DNA of 64,000 nt from Desulfotomaculum nigrificans DSM 574 (GCF_000189755.2 NZ_KI912183.1:2234257-2298256); one strand, 5' to 3'. Shown: positions 44,981 through 56,497, counted from the first letter of the stretch. The notes: generated by a model not told the origin, from the sequence alone. Made by a program: numbers and translations.

Positions 44981-44990
44981 CTTCGGGTTT
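44964..44990. terminator. terminator between yyaC and the phosphoribosyltransferase gene
   Basis: AAACCCGAAG and CTTCGGGTTT form a perfect ten-pair stem at the 3' ends of two convergent genes; the yyaC stop codon lies in its loop region. Confidence 0.75.
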
Positions 44991-44995
44991 CATGA

Positions 44996-45643
44996 TTATT
45001 TACAACATCTCTGTCCTTTAAGTAAGGAAATAACCTCATCATCGGCAATCTGGCAAAAGTTCTGGTAGAACTGGCCCACCGCATAAAATGGTTCTTCGGA
45101 CCGGAGACAAACCAGTTCATCCACTTCTTGTTGCAGCCGTTCTACAGTATCCGGCGGAGCCACCGGAACAGCCAGGGTGATTTTGCTGCAGTGGGAATTT
45201 TTCAACGATTTCAAGGCAGCGATGACCGTAAAACCTGTGGCTATCCCATCGTCCACTAAAATTACTTTTTTACCGGCTAAATCAGGTGGTTTAACGGTTC
45301 CCCGATAGGTCATCATACGTCTATTAATCTCACTGATAACTTCTTCCACCAGTGGTGCCACATCTTCCGGAGTTAATCGCAGGCGGGTCAGCAGGTTTTG
45401 ATTATAAATAACTGTACCGTCCTGAGTCACAGCACCGATAGCCACTTCCGGATTCTGCGGCGCTCCGATTTTTCTGGGAATAATAATGTCTAAAGGCAAA
45501 TTTAAACCCGCCGCCACCTGGGCCCCCACCACCACACCACCCCTGGGGATGGCCAGCACCAGGTCATACTTTGTTCCTTTACCGGCTAACTCTTGGGCTA
45601 ACCTTTGTCCCGCATCAATCCGATTCTTAAACAAAAATACCAC
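44996..45643 (-). CDS. phosphoribosyltransferase-family protein
   Basis: A 215-residue protein with the PRPP-binding loop KKVILVDDGIATGFTVIAA and the dimerisation/flexible region LVLAIPRGGVVVGAQVA. It resembles the Rv0571/erythromycin-esterase-associated group of stand-alone phosphoribosyltransferases whose substrate is unknown. It is separate from purine salvage genes here. The start at 45643 lacks a perfect ribosome site (a GGGGTGG lies 3 bases upstream). Confidence 0.82.
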   Translation of the reverse strand: MVFLFKNRIDAGQRLAQELAGKGTKYDLVLAIPRGGVVVGAQVAAGLNLPLDIIIPRKIGAPQNPEVAIGAVTQDGTVIYNQNLLTRLRLTPEDVAPLVEEVISEINRRMMTYRGTVKPPDLAGKKVILVDDGIATGFTVIAALKSLKNSHCSKITLAVPVAPPDTVERLQQEVDELVCLRSEEPFYAVGQFYQNFCQIADDEVISLLKGQRCCK

Positions 45644-45674
45644 CCCTTACGCCATAAGGTGGGCTAAAGTAGAT

Positions 45675-46184
45675 TTAATTATGCAAGTTGGCCTCCATGG
45701 TTTTTTTGATGGCTTGTTGTTCTTCTTCTGTCAAACTGTAATCAGAAGTTCCTTTACGCACAGGCTTAGCATAAATTCTTGTTTCATCCCTGCCGTAAAG
45801 GCCGGTTAAAACTACGCCATCTCCCTTTCGATCAAGCAGGGACAGGGAGAAACTAAGGTCACTACCCATATTTTCAAAGGCGTTAAACCTGACCAAACCT
45901 ATATTATTAATACTCTCCGCCACTTGAACTTTTATCAAATTTTGTTCCTGTGCTAACTCCCGGGCCAATTGTTCTAAATTCTTTACATCACTGGCATATT
46001 GGTGTAAAATTTGCTCTAAATCTACTCCCGAAGGACCACGGGTGAGCAGTTTGTATCTTCTGCTTACTGCCTTAAAACGGCGGTATAATATTAACTGAGA
46101 CAACAGCAATAGGATCACCAGAACTGATAAACCAAGGATAATGGCGGAAGAATTTATTTCAATGACCTGCCAAATATTGTTCAT
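45675..46184 (-). CDS. DUF4446 family protein
   Basis: A 169-residue protein: one N-terminal membrane helix (AIILGLSVLVILLLLSQLIL), a coiled segment (about 50-90, EQILHQYASDVKNLEQLAREL) and a compact C-terminal domain with VRFNAFENMGSDLSFSLSLL and GVVLTGLYGRDETRIYAKPV. This fits the DUF4446 family, usually found beside parAB in Firmicutes, of unknown role. A GTTATGA..TCATAAC inverted repeat (46259-46280) lies upstream. Confidence 0.85.
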   Translation of the reverse strand: MNNIWQVIEINSSAIILGLSVLVILLLLSQLILYRRFKAVSRRYKLLTRGPSGVDLEQILHQYASDVKNLEQLARELAQEQNLIKVQVAESINNIGLVRFNAFENMGSDLSFSLSLLDRKGDGVVLTGLYGRDETRIYAKPVRKGTSDYSLTEEEQQAIKKTMEANLHN

Positions 46185-46463
46185 TTAATTATCCCCTTTT
46201 GTAAAACATAACTATGCTAATAAATCTTAAGCTGAGAACATGCTTAGTATGGCATTTTTGTTATGACCTAATGATCATAACTAAATGGGGTCCGAGGAAT
46301 ATTATACCAAATATTTTGCTTAATTTATTAGGTAATTGAAGATTAAAATAAAAAAATCTAGAGAATCTAACCCATTGATAGGAATTACTTTCCAATTAAT
46401 CAGATATTTTTAAAATATATTTATAAAAAATCTAATAATTTTTTATAACGGGGTGTGTTTAAT

Positions 46464-47669
46464 TTGAAGATTCTATATTTTGATTGTTTTGCCGGTTTGC
46501 AAGAGGAGGCAGCCCTGGCTGCCCTTTTACGTGCCGGGGGCAGTGAATCTTTTTTACAAGAAGAATTGGCTAAAATCAATGTATATAATTTTAAGATAAA
46601 ATTTTGGCCCACTTCATCAACTACTTCGGCTAAGATTGAGTTATTAAATTATGAAAATCAACCGGTCTATACCTACGAGGATATGGTACAAATAATCGAA
46701 ACCAGTGACCTAAAGCCTGAGGCTAAAGAATTGGCCATTAAAATGATCGATAAACTAGCCCGGGCAGAAGCTGTTACCGCCGGATTGGTTACAGAAAAGG
46801 TTTTTGTTCAAGAATTAGCATCCCTTAATTCTATTTTGTATATGGTTGGTATATCAATTTTAATCAGTGCCATAGCCCCTGATAAAATAATGATGTCTGC
46901 ACTCCCTTTAGGTGCTGGTTTAATTAAAAAAGGTAACGACTGGCTACCACTCCCTACCCCGGTTACTCTGGAATTGGTCAAGGGGATCCCGGTAAAGCTT
47001 ATCCCTATGCAGAGTGAAATGGTAACTCCCGGGGGTGCAGCCATAGCGGCAACGCTGGTGGACGAATTTGGCTCCCCGCCGTTGATGATACCGTTGTCAG
47101 TTGGTTATGGCCCCGGTTCCGGTGATGCAGGTTTACCCAATTTACTTAGAGTAATTATCGGAGAAATTGAAGATTTAGGGGCAACCGGAGACCGGGTAGC
47201 TGTTTTAGAAACCAACATTGATGATATGAATCCGGAATTTTACCCCTTTATTATTGAAAGGTTGCTCTCCCAGGGGGCATTGGATGCCTTTCTTACCCCC
47301 ATTATTATGAAAAAAGGCCGTCCCGCCATTAAATTATCGGTGCTGTGTAAACAAGATGATGTTGCTCATATTACCGATCTGATGCTCAAGGAATCATCCA
47401 CGCTGGGTATCCGCATAAGTTATCAAAATCGCCGCATCGCATTTAGGGAAATTGTGCAGGTAAATACCACTTATGGAGAAATTAAGGTTAAAGTATCTCG
47501 TCTAACCCCGGGGGCACCTATCCTTAGAATTACGCCGGAATATGAAGATTGCCGGGCTATGGCCTTAGCGGCCAATGTACCTATTTCCAAGGTATACTCG
47601 GCCGCCCTCGAAGAAGCGGAAGCTAAGCTTATGGTTAATAAAACAAATAACTTTAAAAACAAAAATTAA
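46464..47669 (+). CDS. divergent LarC-like protein (nickel-pincer cofactor family)
   Basis: About 401 residues. The C-terminal half keeps the LarC2 features ETNIDDMNPEFYPFIIERLL, PIIMKKGRPAIKLSVLC and RLTPGAPILRITPEYEDCRAMA. The N-terminal half is altered: the usual CFSGISGDM reads CFAGLQEEA, the FHEVGAxDS motif reads FVQELASLNS, and the histidine-rich loop is missing. LarC normally inserts nickel into the pyridinium cofactor of lactate racemase using CTP. No larA, larB or larE is near. TTG 46464 after GGGGTG gives the standard MKILYFDCF start. Confidence 0.8.
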   Translation: MKILYFDCFAGLQEEAALAALLRAGGSESFLQEELAKINVYNFKIKFWPTSSTTSAKIELLNYENQPVYTYEDMVQIIETSDLKPEAKELAIKMIDKLARAEAVTAGLVTEKVFVQELASLNSILYMVGISILISAIAPDKIMMSALPLGAGLIKKGNDWLPLPTPVTLELVKGIPVKLIPMQSEMVTPGGAAIAATLVDEFGSPPLMIPLSVGYGPGSGDAGLPNLLRVIIGEIEDLGATGDRVAVLETNIDDMNPEFYPFIIERLLSQGALDAFLTPIIMKKGRPAIKLSVLCKQDDVAHITDLMLKESSTLGIRISYQNRRIAFREIVQVNTTYGEIKVKVSRLTPGAPILRITPEYEDCRAMALAANVPISKVYSAALEEAEAKLMVNKTNNFKNKN

Positions 47670-47755
47670 GCTGGGGCTTCTGTTATCCAAGAGTGAACCC
47701 CTATGGGAGCACCGCAAAAACACTACTTCCTAAAGAAAAGAGCGGCAACCCGGTT

Positions 47756-48451
47756 TCATATCCCTATATTTAATTTAGCCCATAACCAGGAAAAGAATAT
47801 AGCCATTATAATAGCCGGTAGCAGGTTACCTACCTTGATCGCCTTGATACCCAAAATATTGCTGGCTATACCTACAATTAATAACCCACCGGTGGCGGTC
47901 ATTTCTGTAATCATGGCTGGGGTCAAAAAAGATTTCAGGACTCCGGCCATTAATGTAATAGCTCCTTGATAGATCAGCACCGGAATGGCGGAAAAGGCTA
48001 CACCAAACCCCATGGTAGATGAAAAGATCACTGCTGAAGTTCCGTCCAATAATGACTTAGCATAGAGGGTGGTGGCGTTACCGCTCAAACCATCTTCCAG
48101 GGCCCCCATGATAGCCATGGCCCCTACACAATAAATCAGGCTGGTGGTTACAAAGGCCCTGGCCACCTCACCATCCGAACCGCCCACTTTGGATTCTAAA
48201 TAGGCACCAAGCTTAGCCAGTCTACCTTCAATATTCAATACTTCACCTATTATTCCGCCGACAACCAGGCTTAAAATGACAATTAATTCATTCTCAGTTT
48301 TAAAGGCCATTTTAAATCCGATTAAGGCTACAGCTAAACCTATCCCACTCATTACTGTATTATTTATTGATTCACTGATACCCTTACGAAATATCAGTCC
48401 TACGGCAGTGCCAGCCACAATTGCTGCTGCGTTGGCTATTGTCCCTGTCAT
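47756..48451 (-). CDS. DUF554 family membrane protein
   Basis: A 231-residue protein with six or seven hydrophobic helices, with GTIANAAAIVAGTAVGLIFRKGI at the N-terminus, the VVGGIIGEVLNIEGRL segment and a conserved GAMAIMGALEDGLSGN. This fits the DUF554 (YqgA-like) family, possible transporters with unknown substrate. It is 41 bases downstream of parB, with a parS site in the gap. Confidence 0.87.
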   Translation of the reverse strand: MTGTIANAAAIVAGTAVGLIFRKGISESINNTVMSGIGLAVALIGFKMAFKTENELIVILSLVVGGIIGEVLNIEGRLAKLGAYLESKVGGSDGEVARAFVTTSLIYCVGAMAIMGALEDGLSGNATTLYAKSLLDGTSAVIFSSTMGFGVAFSAIPVLIYQGAITLMAGVLKSFLTPAMITEMTATGGLLIVGIASNILGIKAIKVGNLLPAIIMAIFFSWLWAKLNIGI

Positions 48452-48475
48452 GTTTCCCCCTCAATTCCAGACCAA

Positions 48476-48491
48476 CGTTTCACGTGAAACA
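48476..48491. other. parS site 1
   Basis: A parS centromere site: GTTTCACGTGAAAC core with one flanking mismatch (C for T at the first base). It sits just after parB, before DUF554. ParB loads here and slides on DNA. Confidence 0.9.
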
Positions 48492-48492
48492 A

Positions 48493-49374
48493 TCAGGCCA
48501 TCTTTATTTCATCAGCTAATAATAATTCTAGAATTCTATCTAAATCAACATCATCATAGAAATCAATTTCAATTTTGCCGCCCCGTTTATTAGTTTTAAT
48601 TTGTACCTTGGTGCCCAACACAGACCTTAACTGGTCTTCTATTTCAATTATTTCAGGTTTTTTAGGCTTATCTTTCTTCTTTGGTGGCTCTCCGGTCTCA
48701 TTTTTTTTGTTTATAGTCCTGACCATATCTTCTACCTGGCGCACCGACAGGTTTTTCTTGATGATTAAATTAGCTAAATCAATTTGCTGTTGACGGGAAT
48801 CTAAACCTAATAAAGCCCTGGCGTGCCCAACTGACAACTCACCTGTATTTAACCAAACCTTAATTTCATTGGGTAGGCTTAATAAACGCAGCATATTTGT
48901 AATTTGCGGTCTGCTTTTACCAACCCGTTGAGATACCTCATCCTGGGTTAATTGAAACTCATCCATCAGTCTTTTGTAAGCTGTTGCTTCTTCCAGGGGA
49001 TTTAGATTTTCCCTTTGTAAGTTTTCAATCAAAGCTATGGCCGCTGATTGCAGTTCTCCAAATTCTCTAACCACCGCCGGAATGTACTCCAAACCTAATT
49101 GCTGACAGGCTCGCCATCTTCGTTCACCGGCAATCAATTCATAGCCGCCGCCAGGCCGCACCCTGACCACTACCGGTTGTACTACGCCGTATTCCCTGAT
49201 AGATTCAACCAATTCCATTAATTTTTCTTGATCCATGCGCAGGCGTGGTTGTTTAGGGTTAGGTCTGATGTCCGACACTCTAATTTCCTTTAACATACCC
49301 TGGGCCGGGGGTTCATTGGAGCTAATAGGCATGAGGGCCTGTAATCCTTTTCCTAAACCTCTTTTCTTATTCAA
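48493..49374 (-). CDS. parB: chromosome partitioning protein ParB (Spo0J)
   Basis: A 293-residue ParB with KKRGLGKGLQALM at the N-terminus, the CTP-binding GERRWRACQQLGLEYIPAVV box with ENLQRENLNPLEEA, and the helix-turn-helix that reads parS (TQDEVSQRVGKSRPQITNML). A charged linker leads to the C-terminal dimerisation domain IEIDFYDDVDLDRILELL. It overlaps the end of parA by eight bases and acts on the three parS sites close by. Confidence 0.97.
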   Translation of the reverse strand: MNKKRGLGKGLQALMPISSNEPPAQGMLKEIRVSDIRPNPKQPRLRMDQEKLMELVESIREYGVVQPVVVRVRPGGGYELIAGERRWRACQQLGLEYIPAVVREFGELQSAAIALIENLQRENLNPLEEATAYKRLMDEFQLTQDEVSQRVGKSRPQITNMLRLLSLPNEIKVWLNTGELSVGHARALLGLDSRQQQIDLANLIIKKNLSVRQVEDMVRTINKKNETGEPPKKKDKPKKPEIIEIEDQLRSVLGTKVQIKTNKRGGKIEIDFYDDVDLDRILELLLADEIKMA

Positions 49375-50128
49375 TACCCATCACTTCCTTAGCTAGTTCT
49401 CGGTAAGCCTCAGATCCTTTGGATTTGGGATCATAAACAACAACCGGCAGGCCATGACTGGGGGCCTCGCTTAAGCGTACATTCCTGGGAATAATGTTTT
49501 TAAATACCTTGGTGCCAAAAACTTTTTTTACCTCATCCACCACTTGAATGGAAAGGTTAAGCCTGGCATCAAACATAGTCAATAAAACACCCTCAATTTT
49601 TAAATCAGGATTAAGGTGTTTTTGTACCAACTGAATGGTGTTCATTAACTGACCTACACCTTCCAAAGCATAAAACTCACATTGAATAGGAATTAACAAG
49701 GAGTTGGCCGCAGCTAAAGCATTTAGTGTCAGCAGTCCCAATGAAGGCGGGCAATCAATAATAATATACTGGTATCTATCTTTCAGGGGCACGAGGGCTC
49801 TTTTGAGTATCTGTTCCCTGGCCAGCATCGATACCATTTCCACTTCTGCACCGGCCAACTGCATAGTGGCAGGAATAATATCCAAATTTCTAATCTCAGT
49901 GTTAATAATAACCTCTTCCGGTGGTACCTCATTAATAAGCACATCATATACACACCGGTCTAAATCATTTTTGTCTATACCAACACCGCTACTGGCATTT
50001 CCCTGGGGGTCAATGTCCACAAGCAAGACAGGTTGGCCCATTAGGGAGAGGCTGGCCCCTAAATTGACGGCGGTTGTGGTCTTTGCCACTCCGCCTTTTT
50101 GATTTGCTATGGCGATTATTTTCCCCAA
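49367..50128 (-). CDS. parA: chromosome partitioning ATPase ParA (Soj)
   Basis: A 253-residue deviant-Walker ATPase: KIIAIANQKGGVAKTTTAVN (Walker A'), LLVDIDPQGNASSG and YIIIDCPPSLGLLTLNAL. It binds DNA non-specifically as a dimer and is released by ParB; in Bacillus, Soj also regulates DnaA. It is upstream of parB in one operon. Confidence 0.98.
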   Translation of the reverse strand: MGKIIAIANQKGGVAKTTTAVNLGASLSLMGQPVLLVDIDPQGNASSGVGIDKNDLDRCVYDVLINEVPPEEVIINTEIRNLDIIPATMQLAGAEVEMVSMLAREQILKRALVPLKDRYQYIIIDCPPSLGLLTLNALAAANSLLIPIQCEFYALEGVGQLMNTIQLVQKHLNPDLKIEGVLLTMFDARLNLSIQVVDEVKKVFGTKVFKNIIPRNVRLSEAPSHGLPVVVYDPKSKGSEAYRELAKEVMGIE

Positions 50129-50228
50129 CTGAGCACCCCCTAAATTTAAATTTTAAACAACTAAACCTATTCAACAAGTTAATGTCTGGTTCCTTCTTCT
50201 TTAAACAGCTATCCAATCAAGTTATTTA

Positions 50229-50244
50229 TGTTTCACGTGAAACA
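50229..50244. other. parS site 2
   Basis: A perfect 16-bp TGTTTCACGTGAAACA palindrome, 100 bases upstream of parA. Confidence 0.95.
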
Positions 50245-50388
50245 TCCATTTATAAATCAACTACTTTTTTATTTTGTTCATACCCCTTTAGGTCTTAAGC
50301 TGAGTTGTTAAAGTTTGTAGTTTATTGCTATAGGAATTGTCATTTAAATCCGGTTTGGAAAACCAGACACATATTAAATACCTCACGT

Positions 50389-50404
50389 TGTTTCACGTGA
50401 AACA
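50389..50404. other. parS site 3
   Basis: A second perfect TGTTTCACGTGAAACA palindrome, 160 bases from site 2, directly next to the rsmG terminator. Confidence 0.95.
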
Positions 50405-50405
50405 T

Positions 50406-50433
50406 AAAAAATCCAGGCAGCACCTGGATTTTT
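50406..50433 (-). terminator. terminator after rsmG
   Basis: AAAATCCAGG and CCTGGATTTT pair with a five-base loop and T-rich flank on the minus strand, adjoining the rsmG stop. Confidence 0.85.
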
Positions 50434-50434
50434 G

Positions 50435-51157
50435 TTATACTATTGGTTTTTTAGCAGGAACTCCTGCTTTGCGGGGATATTGTTTAGGGGTTGGCTTTAT
50501 TTTTTTAATAACCACTAAACTTCTTGGATCCCCAATTAAAGGTAATTGAAGTTTTTTAACCTCGCTTAACTGGCCCCCCAGTTTATCTATGGCCTTTTGC
50601 GCCTCTTTAATTTCATTATCAATATCCGGTCCCTTTTGGGAAATGAAATAACCACCGATTTTAACACAGGGTAAACAGTATTCAGATAATACAACCAACC
50701 TGGCCACTGCCCTGGAAACAACCACATCAAAATTTTCCCGATTAGCAGGTTGTTGGCCAAAATCTTCAGCCCGGCTGTGTATGGCAGTGATATTATTGAG
50801 CCCCAGTTTATTAATGGTATCCTGTAAGAAAAGTATTCTTTTATTTAAAGAATCCATTAATGTTATCTGTAGATCCGGTCGGTATATTTTTAATGGGACG
50901 CCCGGAAACCCGGCGCCGGAACCGATATCCAGTACCTTAGCACCGGTGGGGAAAGAAACCGCCAATAAACAGGTAAGAGAATCAACAAAGTGTTTAATGG
51001 CCACTTCTTTAGGTTCAAGGATTGCGGTAAGATTAATCTTTTCGTTTCCCTCAATAATTAAGGACAAATATTTATTGAATAAACTAATTTGTTGGGTCTC
51101 TATGGGCAAACCAATTTCTTCTAATCCTTGATTTAAAAAAGGAGTAACATCAACCAA
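50435..51157 (-). CDS. rsmG: 16S rRNA (guanine-527 N7) methyltransferase
   Basis: About 240 residues. A Rossmann-type methyltransferase with FPTGAKVLDIGSGAGFPGVPL, TLMDSLNKRILFLQ and the catalytic NFDVVVSRAVARL segment. It modifies G527 of 16S rRNA; loss gives low-level streptomycin resistance. The start is TTG 51157 after GGAGGTG; a GTG upstream would overlap mnmG. It follows mnmG directly. Confidence 0.96.
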   Translation of the reverse strand: MVDVTPFLNQGLEEIGLPIETQQISLFNKYLSLIIEGNEKINLTAILEPKEVAIKHFVDSLTCLLAVSFPTGAKVLDIGSGAGFPGVPLKIYRPDLQITLMDSLNKRILFLQDTINKLGLNNITAIHSRAEDFGQQPANRENFDVVVSRAVARLVVLSEYCLPCVKIGGYFISQKGPDIDNEIKEAQKAIDKLGGQLSEVKKLQLPLIGDPRSLVVIKKIKPTPKQYPRKAGVPAKKPIV

Positions 51158-51159
51158 AC

Positions 51160-53049
51160 CTATACACCTCCGGCTGCCTTGCGCCGTTCCTGTTCCAACC
51201 AAACCAATAACACAGATATATCAGCCGGACTGACTCCCGATATACGGGAAGCCTGTCCAATGGAGTCAGGTTTAAATTTATCCAATTTTTGGCGGGCTTC
51301 CACTGAAAGGCCTTTGATATTTAAATAATCAATATCCTTACTTAACTTGCGACTTTCTAGTTTTTCAAACCTCTCCACCTGGGCCAGTTGTTTTTTAATA
51401 TATCCTTCATACTTAATTTCAATTTCTACCTCTTCCAAAACCTCATCATTTAGCTGAGGCATATCAATATTAAGTTTTATCAAATCCCTAAGATGAATTT
51501 CCGGGCGCCGGATCAGGTTCACTGCCGGTACCGGCTGGTTAATTTCACTGGATCCTAAATCTTTCAATAAATTATTAACTTCTTCGCTGGCAGGGATCAC
51601 CTGGCTCTGCAGTCGGTCAATTTCATTTTTAATGGCAGACCACTTTTCTACGTATTTCCGGTACCTCTCTTCAGTAACCAAACCAATATCATAACCCTTT
51701 TGAGTTAACCTGTGGTCAGCATTATCCTGGCGCAACAGTAACCGGTACTCAGCCCGGGCGGTCATTAAACGGTAAGGTTCATTGGTTCCCTTGGTGACCA
51801 AATCATCAATTAAAACACCAATATAGGCCTCAGCTCGGGATAAAGTGAAGGGTTCTTTTTCCTTAATTTTTAAAGCAGCATTAATCCCGGCCATAATCCC
51901 CTGGGCTGCCGCCTCTTCATAACCGGATGTACCGTTAATTTGACCGGCGGTATATAAACCATCTATATTTTTGCATTCCAGAGTAGATTTCAATTGAGTG
52001 GGCACCACATAGTCATATTCAATGGCATAACCGGGACGCATTATTTCCACCTGTTCTAAACCCGGAATGGAGCGTAACATTTCTAATTGCACATCAGGGG
52101 GTAAACTGGTAGACATGCCTTGCACATACATTTCAAAAGTACTTAATCCCTCTGGTTCAATAAAAATTTGATGTTTAGGTTTATCCGCAAAACGAACGAT
52201 TTTATCCTCAATGGAGGGGCAGTACCTGGGACCAACACCTTCAATGATGCCAGAGTAAAGGGGAGACCGGTGTAAGTTATCCCTGATGATCTGGTGAGTT
52301 CGCTCAGTGGTATAAGTTAACCAACAGGGCACCTGATCTCTATGTTTTACCGGATTAAGAAAAGAAAAATTATGTACCCGTTCGTCACCCGGCTGAATAG
52401 TCATTTTGGAAAAATCAACGGTACGCCGGTCAATCCGGGCCGGGGTACCGGTTTTAAAACGTCCCAATTCTAAACCCAGTGACCGCAAATTTTCGCTGAG
52501 ATTCATGGCTGCATGCTGGCTATTGGGCCCGCCGGGATAATACACGCTGCCAATAATGATTCTACCCTTTAGGTATGTACCGGTGGTTAAAATAACTGCC
52601 CGGGCGGAAAACTCCGCTCCAATATTGGTGGCCACACCACGGACCTGACCGTTTTGCACCAAAATTTCCTCCACCAGCAATTGCTTTAAATCTAAATTAG
52701 GTTGAGATTCCAGGGTTTTTTTCATTAACTGCTGGTAGCGTAATTTATCGGCCTGCGCCCGCAGGGCATGCACCGCCGGTCCCTTGCCGGTGTTAAGCAT
52801 CCGCATTTGAATGGCAGTTAAATCAGTGTTAATACCCATTTGACCGCCCAAGGCATCAATTTCTTTAACCAGATGTGACTTGGCCGGACCACCCACAGCA
52901 GGGTTACAGGGCATAAGAGCCACATTATCCAGGTTTAAGGTTAATACCAGAGTTTTACAGCCCATCCGGGCGGCGGCCAAACCAGCCTCACAGCCCGCAT
53001 GACCTGCCCCCACCACAATTACATCATAATCACCGGCATGATAACGCAC
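51160..53049 (-). CDS. mnmG: tRNA uridine-5-carboxymethylaminomethyl modification enzyme MnmG
   Basis: About 629 residues. The N-terminal FAD-binding [20 protein letters not shown], the [20 protein letters not shown] segment, [20 protein letters not shown] and the C-terminal SAP-like domain with [18 protein letters not shown] are diagnostic. With MnmE it modifies U34 of tRNAs. The GTG at 53049 follows GAGGTGG; it lies 11 bases after mnmE. Confidence 0.97.
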   Translation of the reverse strand: MRYHAGDYDVIVVGAGHAGCEAGLAAARMGCKTLVLTLNLDNVALMPCNPAVGGPAKSHLVKEIDALGGQMGINTDLTAIQMRMLNTGKGPAVHALRAQADKLRYQQLMKKTLESQPNLDLKQLLVEEILVQNGQVRGVATNIGAEFSARAVILTTGTYLKGRIIIGSVYYPGGPNSQHAAMNLSENLRSLGLELGRFKTGTPARIDRRTVDFSKMTIQPGDERVHNFSFLNPVKHRDQVPCWLTYTTERTHQIIRDNLHRSPLYSGIIEGVGPRYCPSIEDKIVRFADKPKHQIFIEPEGLSTFEMYVQGMSTSLPPDVQLEMLRSIPGLEQVEIMRPGYAIEYDYVVPTQLKSTLECKNIDGLYTAGQINGTSGYEEAAAQGIMAGINAALKIKEKEPFTLSRAEAYIGVLIDDLVTKGTNEPYRLMTARAEYRLLLRQDNADHRLTQKGYDIGLVTEERYRKYVEKWSAIKNEIDRLQSQVIPASEEVNNLLKDLGSSEINQPVPAVNLIRRPEIHLRDLIKLNIDMPQLNDEVLEEVEIEIKYEGYIKKQLAQVERFEKLESRKLSKDIDYLNIKGLSVEARQKLDKFKPDSIGQASRISGVSPADISVLLVWLEQERRKAAGGV

Positions 53050-53060
53050 CGGAAACCACC

Positions 53061-54446
53061 TCACTTACCAATACAAAAGTCTGCAAATATCCGATCGATT
53101 AAGTCCTCTGTTACATTGTTGCCAGTAATCTCACCTAAAATTTCCCAGGCTGATTTTAAATCTATGGAAATCAAATCTGCCGGGACAAATTCCTTGATAC
53201 CCCGCTGTACTTCCTGCAGATGCTGTTTAGCTCTGACCAGGGCCTGTTTATGTCTGGTATTAGAAATGATAACATTATCAGCGGCGGTAACTTTTCCGGC
53301 CAACACCAATTCTAAAATGGCCTGTTCTAATTTATCTAAACCTATTTCCTGTTTGGCAGATATTTCCAATGTAAAACTATCACCCAGATACCTTTTGATT
53401 TTATCACTATTTATCCGGTTAGCGGCAATATCTATTTTATTAATTAAAACTAAAGTTTTCTTATCCTTAACCAGGGAAATGATCTTTAAATCATCTTCCG
53501 TAATACCGGTGGTGGCATCCAACACCAGTAAAACCAGATCGGCCTGGTTTATTAACTGCCGGGATCTTGCCACTCCTAATTTTTCCACCAAGTCATCAGT
53601 CTCACGCAATCCGGCTGTATCAATAATTTTTAAAGGTACACCTTGAATATTTAAAAATTCTTCAATTATGTCCCTGGTGGTTCCCGGAATATCGGTGACA
53701 ATGGCTCTTTGCTCTTTTAGTAAGGCATTAAGCAGAGAGGATTTGCCAACATTAGGTTTACCGATAATAACGGTCTGCAACCCCTCCCGATAAATTTTTC
53801 CGGTATCAGCGTTATCTAATAATGTATTAACTTTTTGTAACATAATATTGCACTGGGCAGCTATTTCATCCAAGGTAGCTTCTTCAATATCATCCTCGGG
53901 AAAATCAATAATGGCCTCTATTTTTGCCAGTAAACCTAAAATATCGGTTTGTAAAGAAATAATTTCACTGGAAAGTCGGCCGTCCAGTTGCGACATAGCC
54001 ACCTTAGCGCCGGCATCGGTTTTGGCCCTAATAATATCAATGATAGCCTCGGCCTGGGCCAAATCCAGCCGCCCATTGATAAAAGCTCGTTTACTGAATT
54101 CTCCTGGTTCAGCCAGTCGAGCACCCTGGTTAAGTACCAATTGCAGAACCCGGCGTAAAGGAACAATACCGCCATGGCAACTGATCTCCACCACATCCTC
54201 GGCGGTAAAGCTATGAGGCCCCCGCATTACCGAAAGAAGAACTTCGTCTAAAACCTCGCGGGTATCAGGATCAACAACATGCCCGTACACTAGCTTATAA
54301 TTATCCTTTATGTACCAATCCTTATTTTTTTTCGGTACAAAGACTCGCCGACCAATTGCAATAGCATCGGGTCCACTGATCCTAATCACCCCAATACTGG
54401 CTTCCCCCAGGGGAGTAGCAATGGCTACAATGGTATCTGCTAACAA
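53061..54446 (-). CDS. mnmE: tRNA modification GTPase MnmE
   Basis: A 461-residue protein with the N-terminal tetrahydrofolate-binding domain ([20 protein letters not shown]), a helical domain, and the G domain ([40 protein letters not shown]). It ends in the C-terminal cysteine motif FCIGK. It acts with MnmG on U34 of tRNAs. Upstream lies a terminator that isolates it from the disrupted jag gene. Confidence 0.98.
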   Translation of the reverse strand: MLADTIVAIATPLGEASIGVIRISGPDAIAIGRRVFVPKKNKDWYIKDNYKLVYGHVVDPDTREVLDEVLLSVMRGPHSFTAEDVVEISCHGGIVPLRRVLQLVLNQGARLAEPGEFSKRAFINGRLDLAQAEAIIDIIRAKTDAGAKVAMSQLDGRLSSEIISLQTDILGLLAKIEAIIDFPEDDIEEATLDEIAAQCNIMLQKVNTLLDNADTGKIYREGLQTVIIGKPNVGKSSLLNALLKEQRAIVTDIPGTTRDIIEEFLNIQGVPLKIIDTAGLRETDDLVEKLGVARSRQLINQADLVLLVLDATTGITEDDLKIISLVKDKKTLVLINKIDIAANRINSDKIKRYLGDSFTLEISAKQEIGLDKLEQAILELVLAGKVTAADNVIISNTRHKQALVRAKQHLQEVQRGIKEFVPADLISIDLKSAWEILGEITGNNVTEDLIDRIFADFCIGK

Positions 54447-54486
54447 TTTAATACCTCCAGAAAACGGTTGGCACCATTAGTTTGGA

Positions 54487-54517
54487 AAAACCCAGCAACC
54501 TAATGTTGCTGGGTTTT
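54487..54517. terminator. terminator between jag and mnmE
   Basis: AAAACCCAGCAAC and GTTGCTGGGTTTT form a perfect 13-pair stem, five-base loop, T run on both strands. Confidence 0.9.
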
Positions 54518-54540
54518 GCTTTAGTTTATTCATTGATTTT

Positions 54541-54799
54541 TTATTTTTTTGGTGAAATGATAATTTTTCTGAAGGGCTCTTCCCCTTCACTAAAGGTATA
54601 GATATCATCCCGGCCCTGTAAAGCAGTATGAATAATTCGTCTTTCTTGGGAATTCATTGGTTCTAAAACAACACTTCTACCCCGTTGTTTAGCTTTATCA
54701 GCCAACCTGATAGCTAATTTTTGGAGTGTTTCTTCCCGACGTTTACGGTAACCTTCCACATCAAGTATAATTTTACGTCTTTGTTCCTGGTTTTTGTTT
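54541..54799 (-). pseudogene. jag: jag/khpB, C-terminal fragment (R3H domain)
   Basis: The reading frame from the IS30 junction down to the TAA at 54541 encodes NKNQEQRRKIILDVEGYRKR, REETLQKLAIRLADKAKQRG and the R3H-type RSVVLEPMNSQERRIIHTAL domain of Jag. It has no start of its own near the junction apart from an internal ATG at 54759. The matching N-terminal part lies beyond the IS30 element at 56105-56497. The 13-base sequence 54787-54799 is duplicated at 56123-56135. Confidence 0.9.
54787..54799. repeat. target-site duplication, left copy
   Basis: CTGGTTTTTGTTT; identical 13 bases at 56123-56135 flank the IS30 element. Confidence 0.85.
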
Positions 54800-56104
<1,305 letters not shown>

Positions 56105-56122
<18 letters not shown>

Positions 56123-56497
56123 CTGGTTTTTGTTTACTGCTAAGTTGACCAAATACTGCAGAGAATCTAAGGTTTCGCCGCGCCGTCCGATGAGTACCCC
56201 CAAATCAGGTCCTTCCATATTTACCAGCAAAATTTGATCCTGCTCAGTAATTTTTACTTCCACAGGTATATCCATAGCTGCAAATATACCTTTTAATAAC
56301 CGTTCAGTGCGCTGTACTGGATTATCCTTTAAAGTTAACCGAACCTTAGCCGGACGGCCGCCAATTAAGCCAAACAACCCCTTAGAAGGTTCTTCGATAA
56401 CTTCAATAATTACTTCGTCCCTGAGCACCCCAAGCTCCTGAAGCCCCAGTTCTATCGCTTCATCGATGGTCTTACCGACCTTTTCTACTACCTTCAA
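56105..56497 (-). pseudogene. jag: jag/khpB, N-terminal fragment (Jag-N and KH domains)
   Basis: The frame runs from the TTG at 56497 (AGGGGG nine bases upstream) through the Jag-N domain (VVEKVGKTIDEAIELGLQEL, SKGLFGLIGGRPAKVRL) and most of the KH domain (GVLIGRRGETLDSLQYLVNL), then enters the IS30 end after NKNQ and stops. Normal Jag/KhpB is an RNA-binding partner of KhpA that affects cell length and division in other Firmicutes. Here the R3H domain is cut off. The start overlaps the yidC stop. Confidence 0.9.
56123..56135. repeat. target-site duplication, right copy
   Basis: Identical to 54787-54799. Joining the two jag fragments across one copy restores an uninterrupted reading frame. 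Confidence 0.85.
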
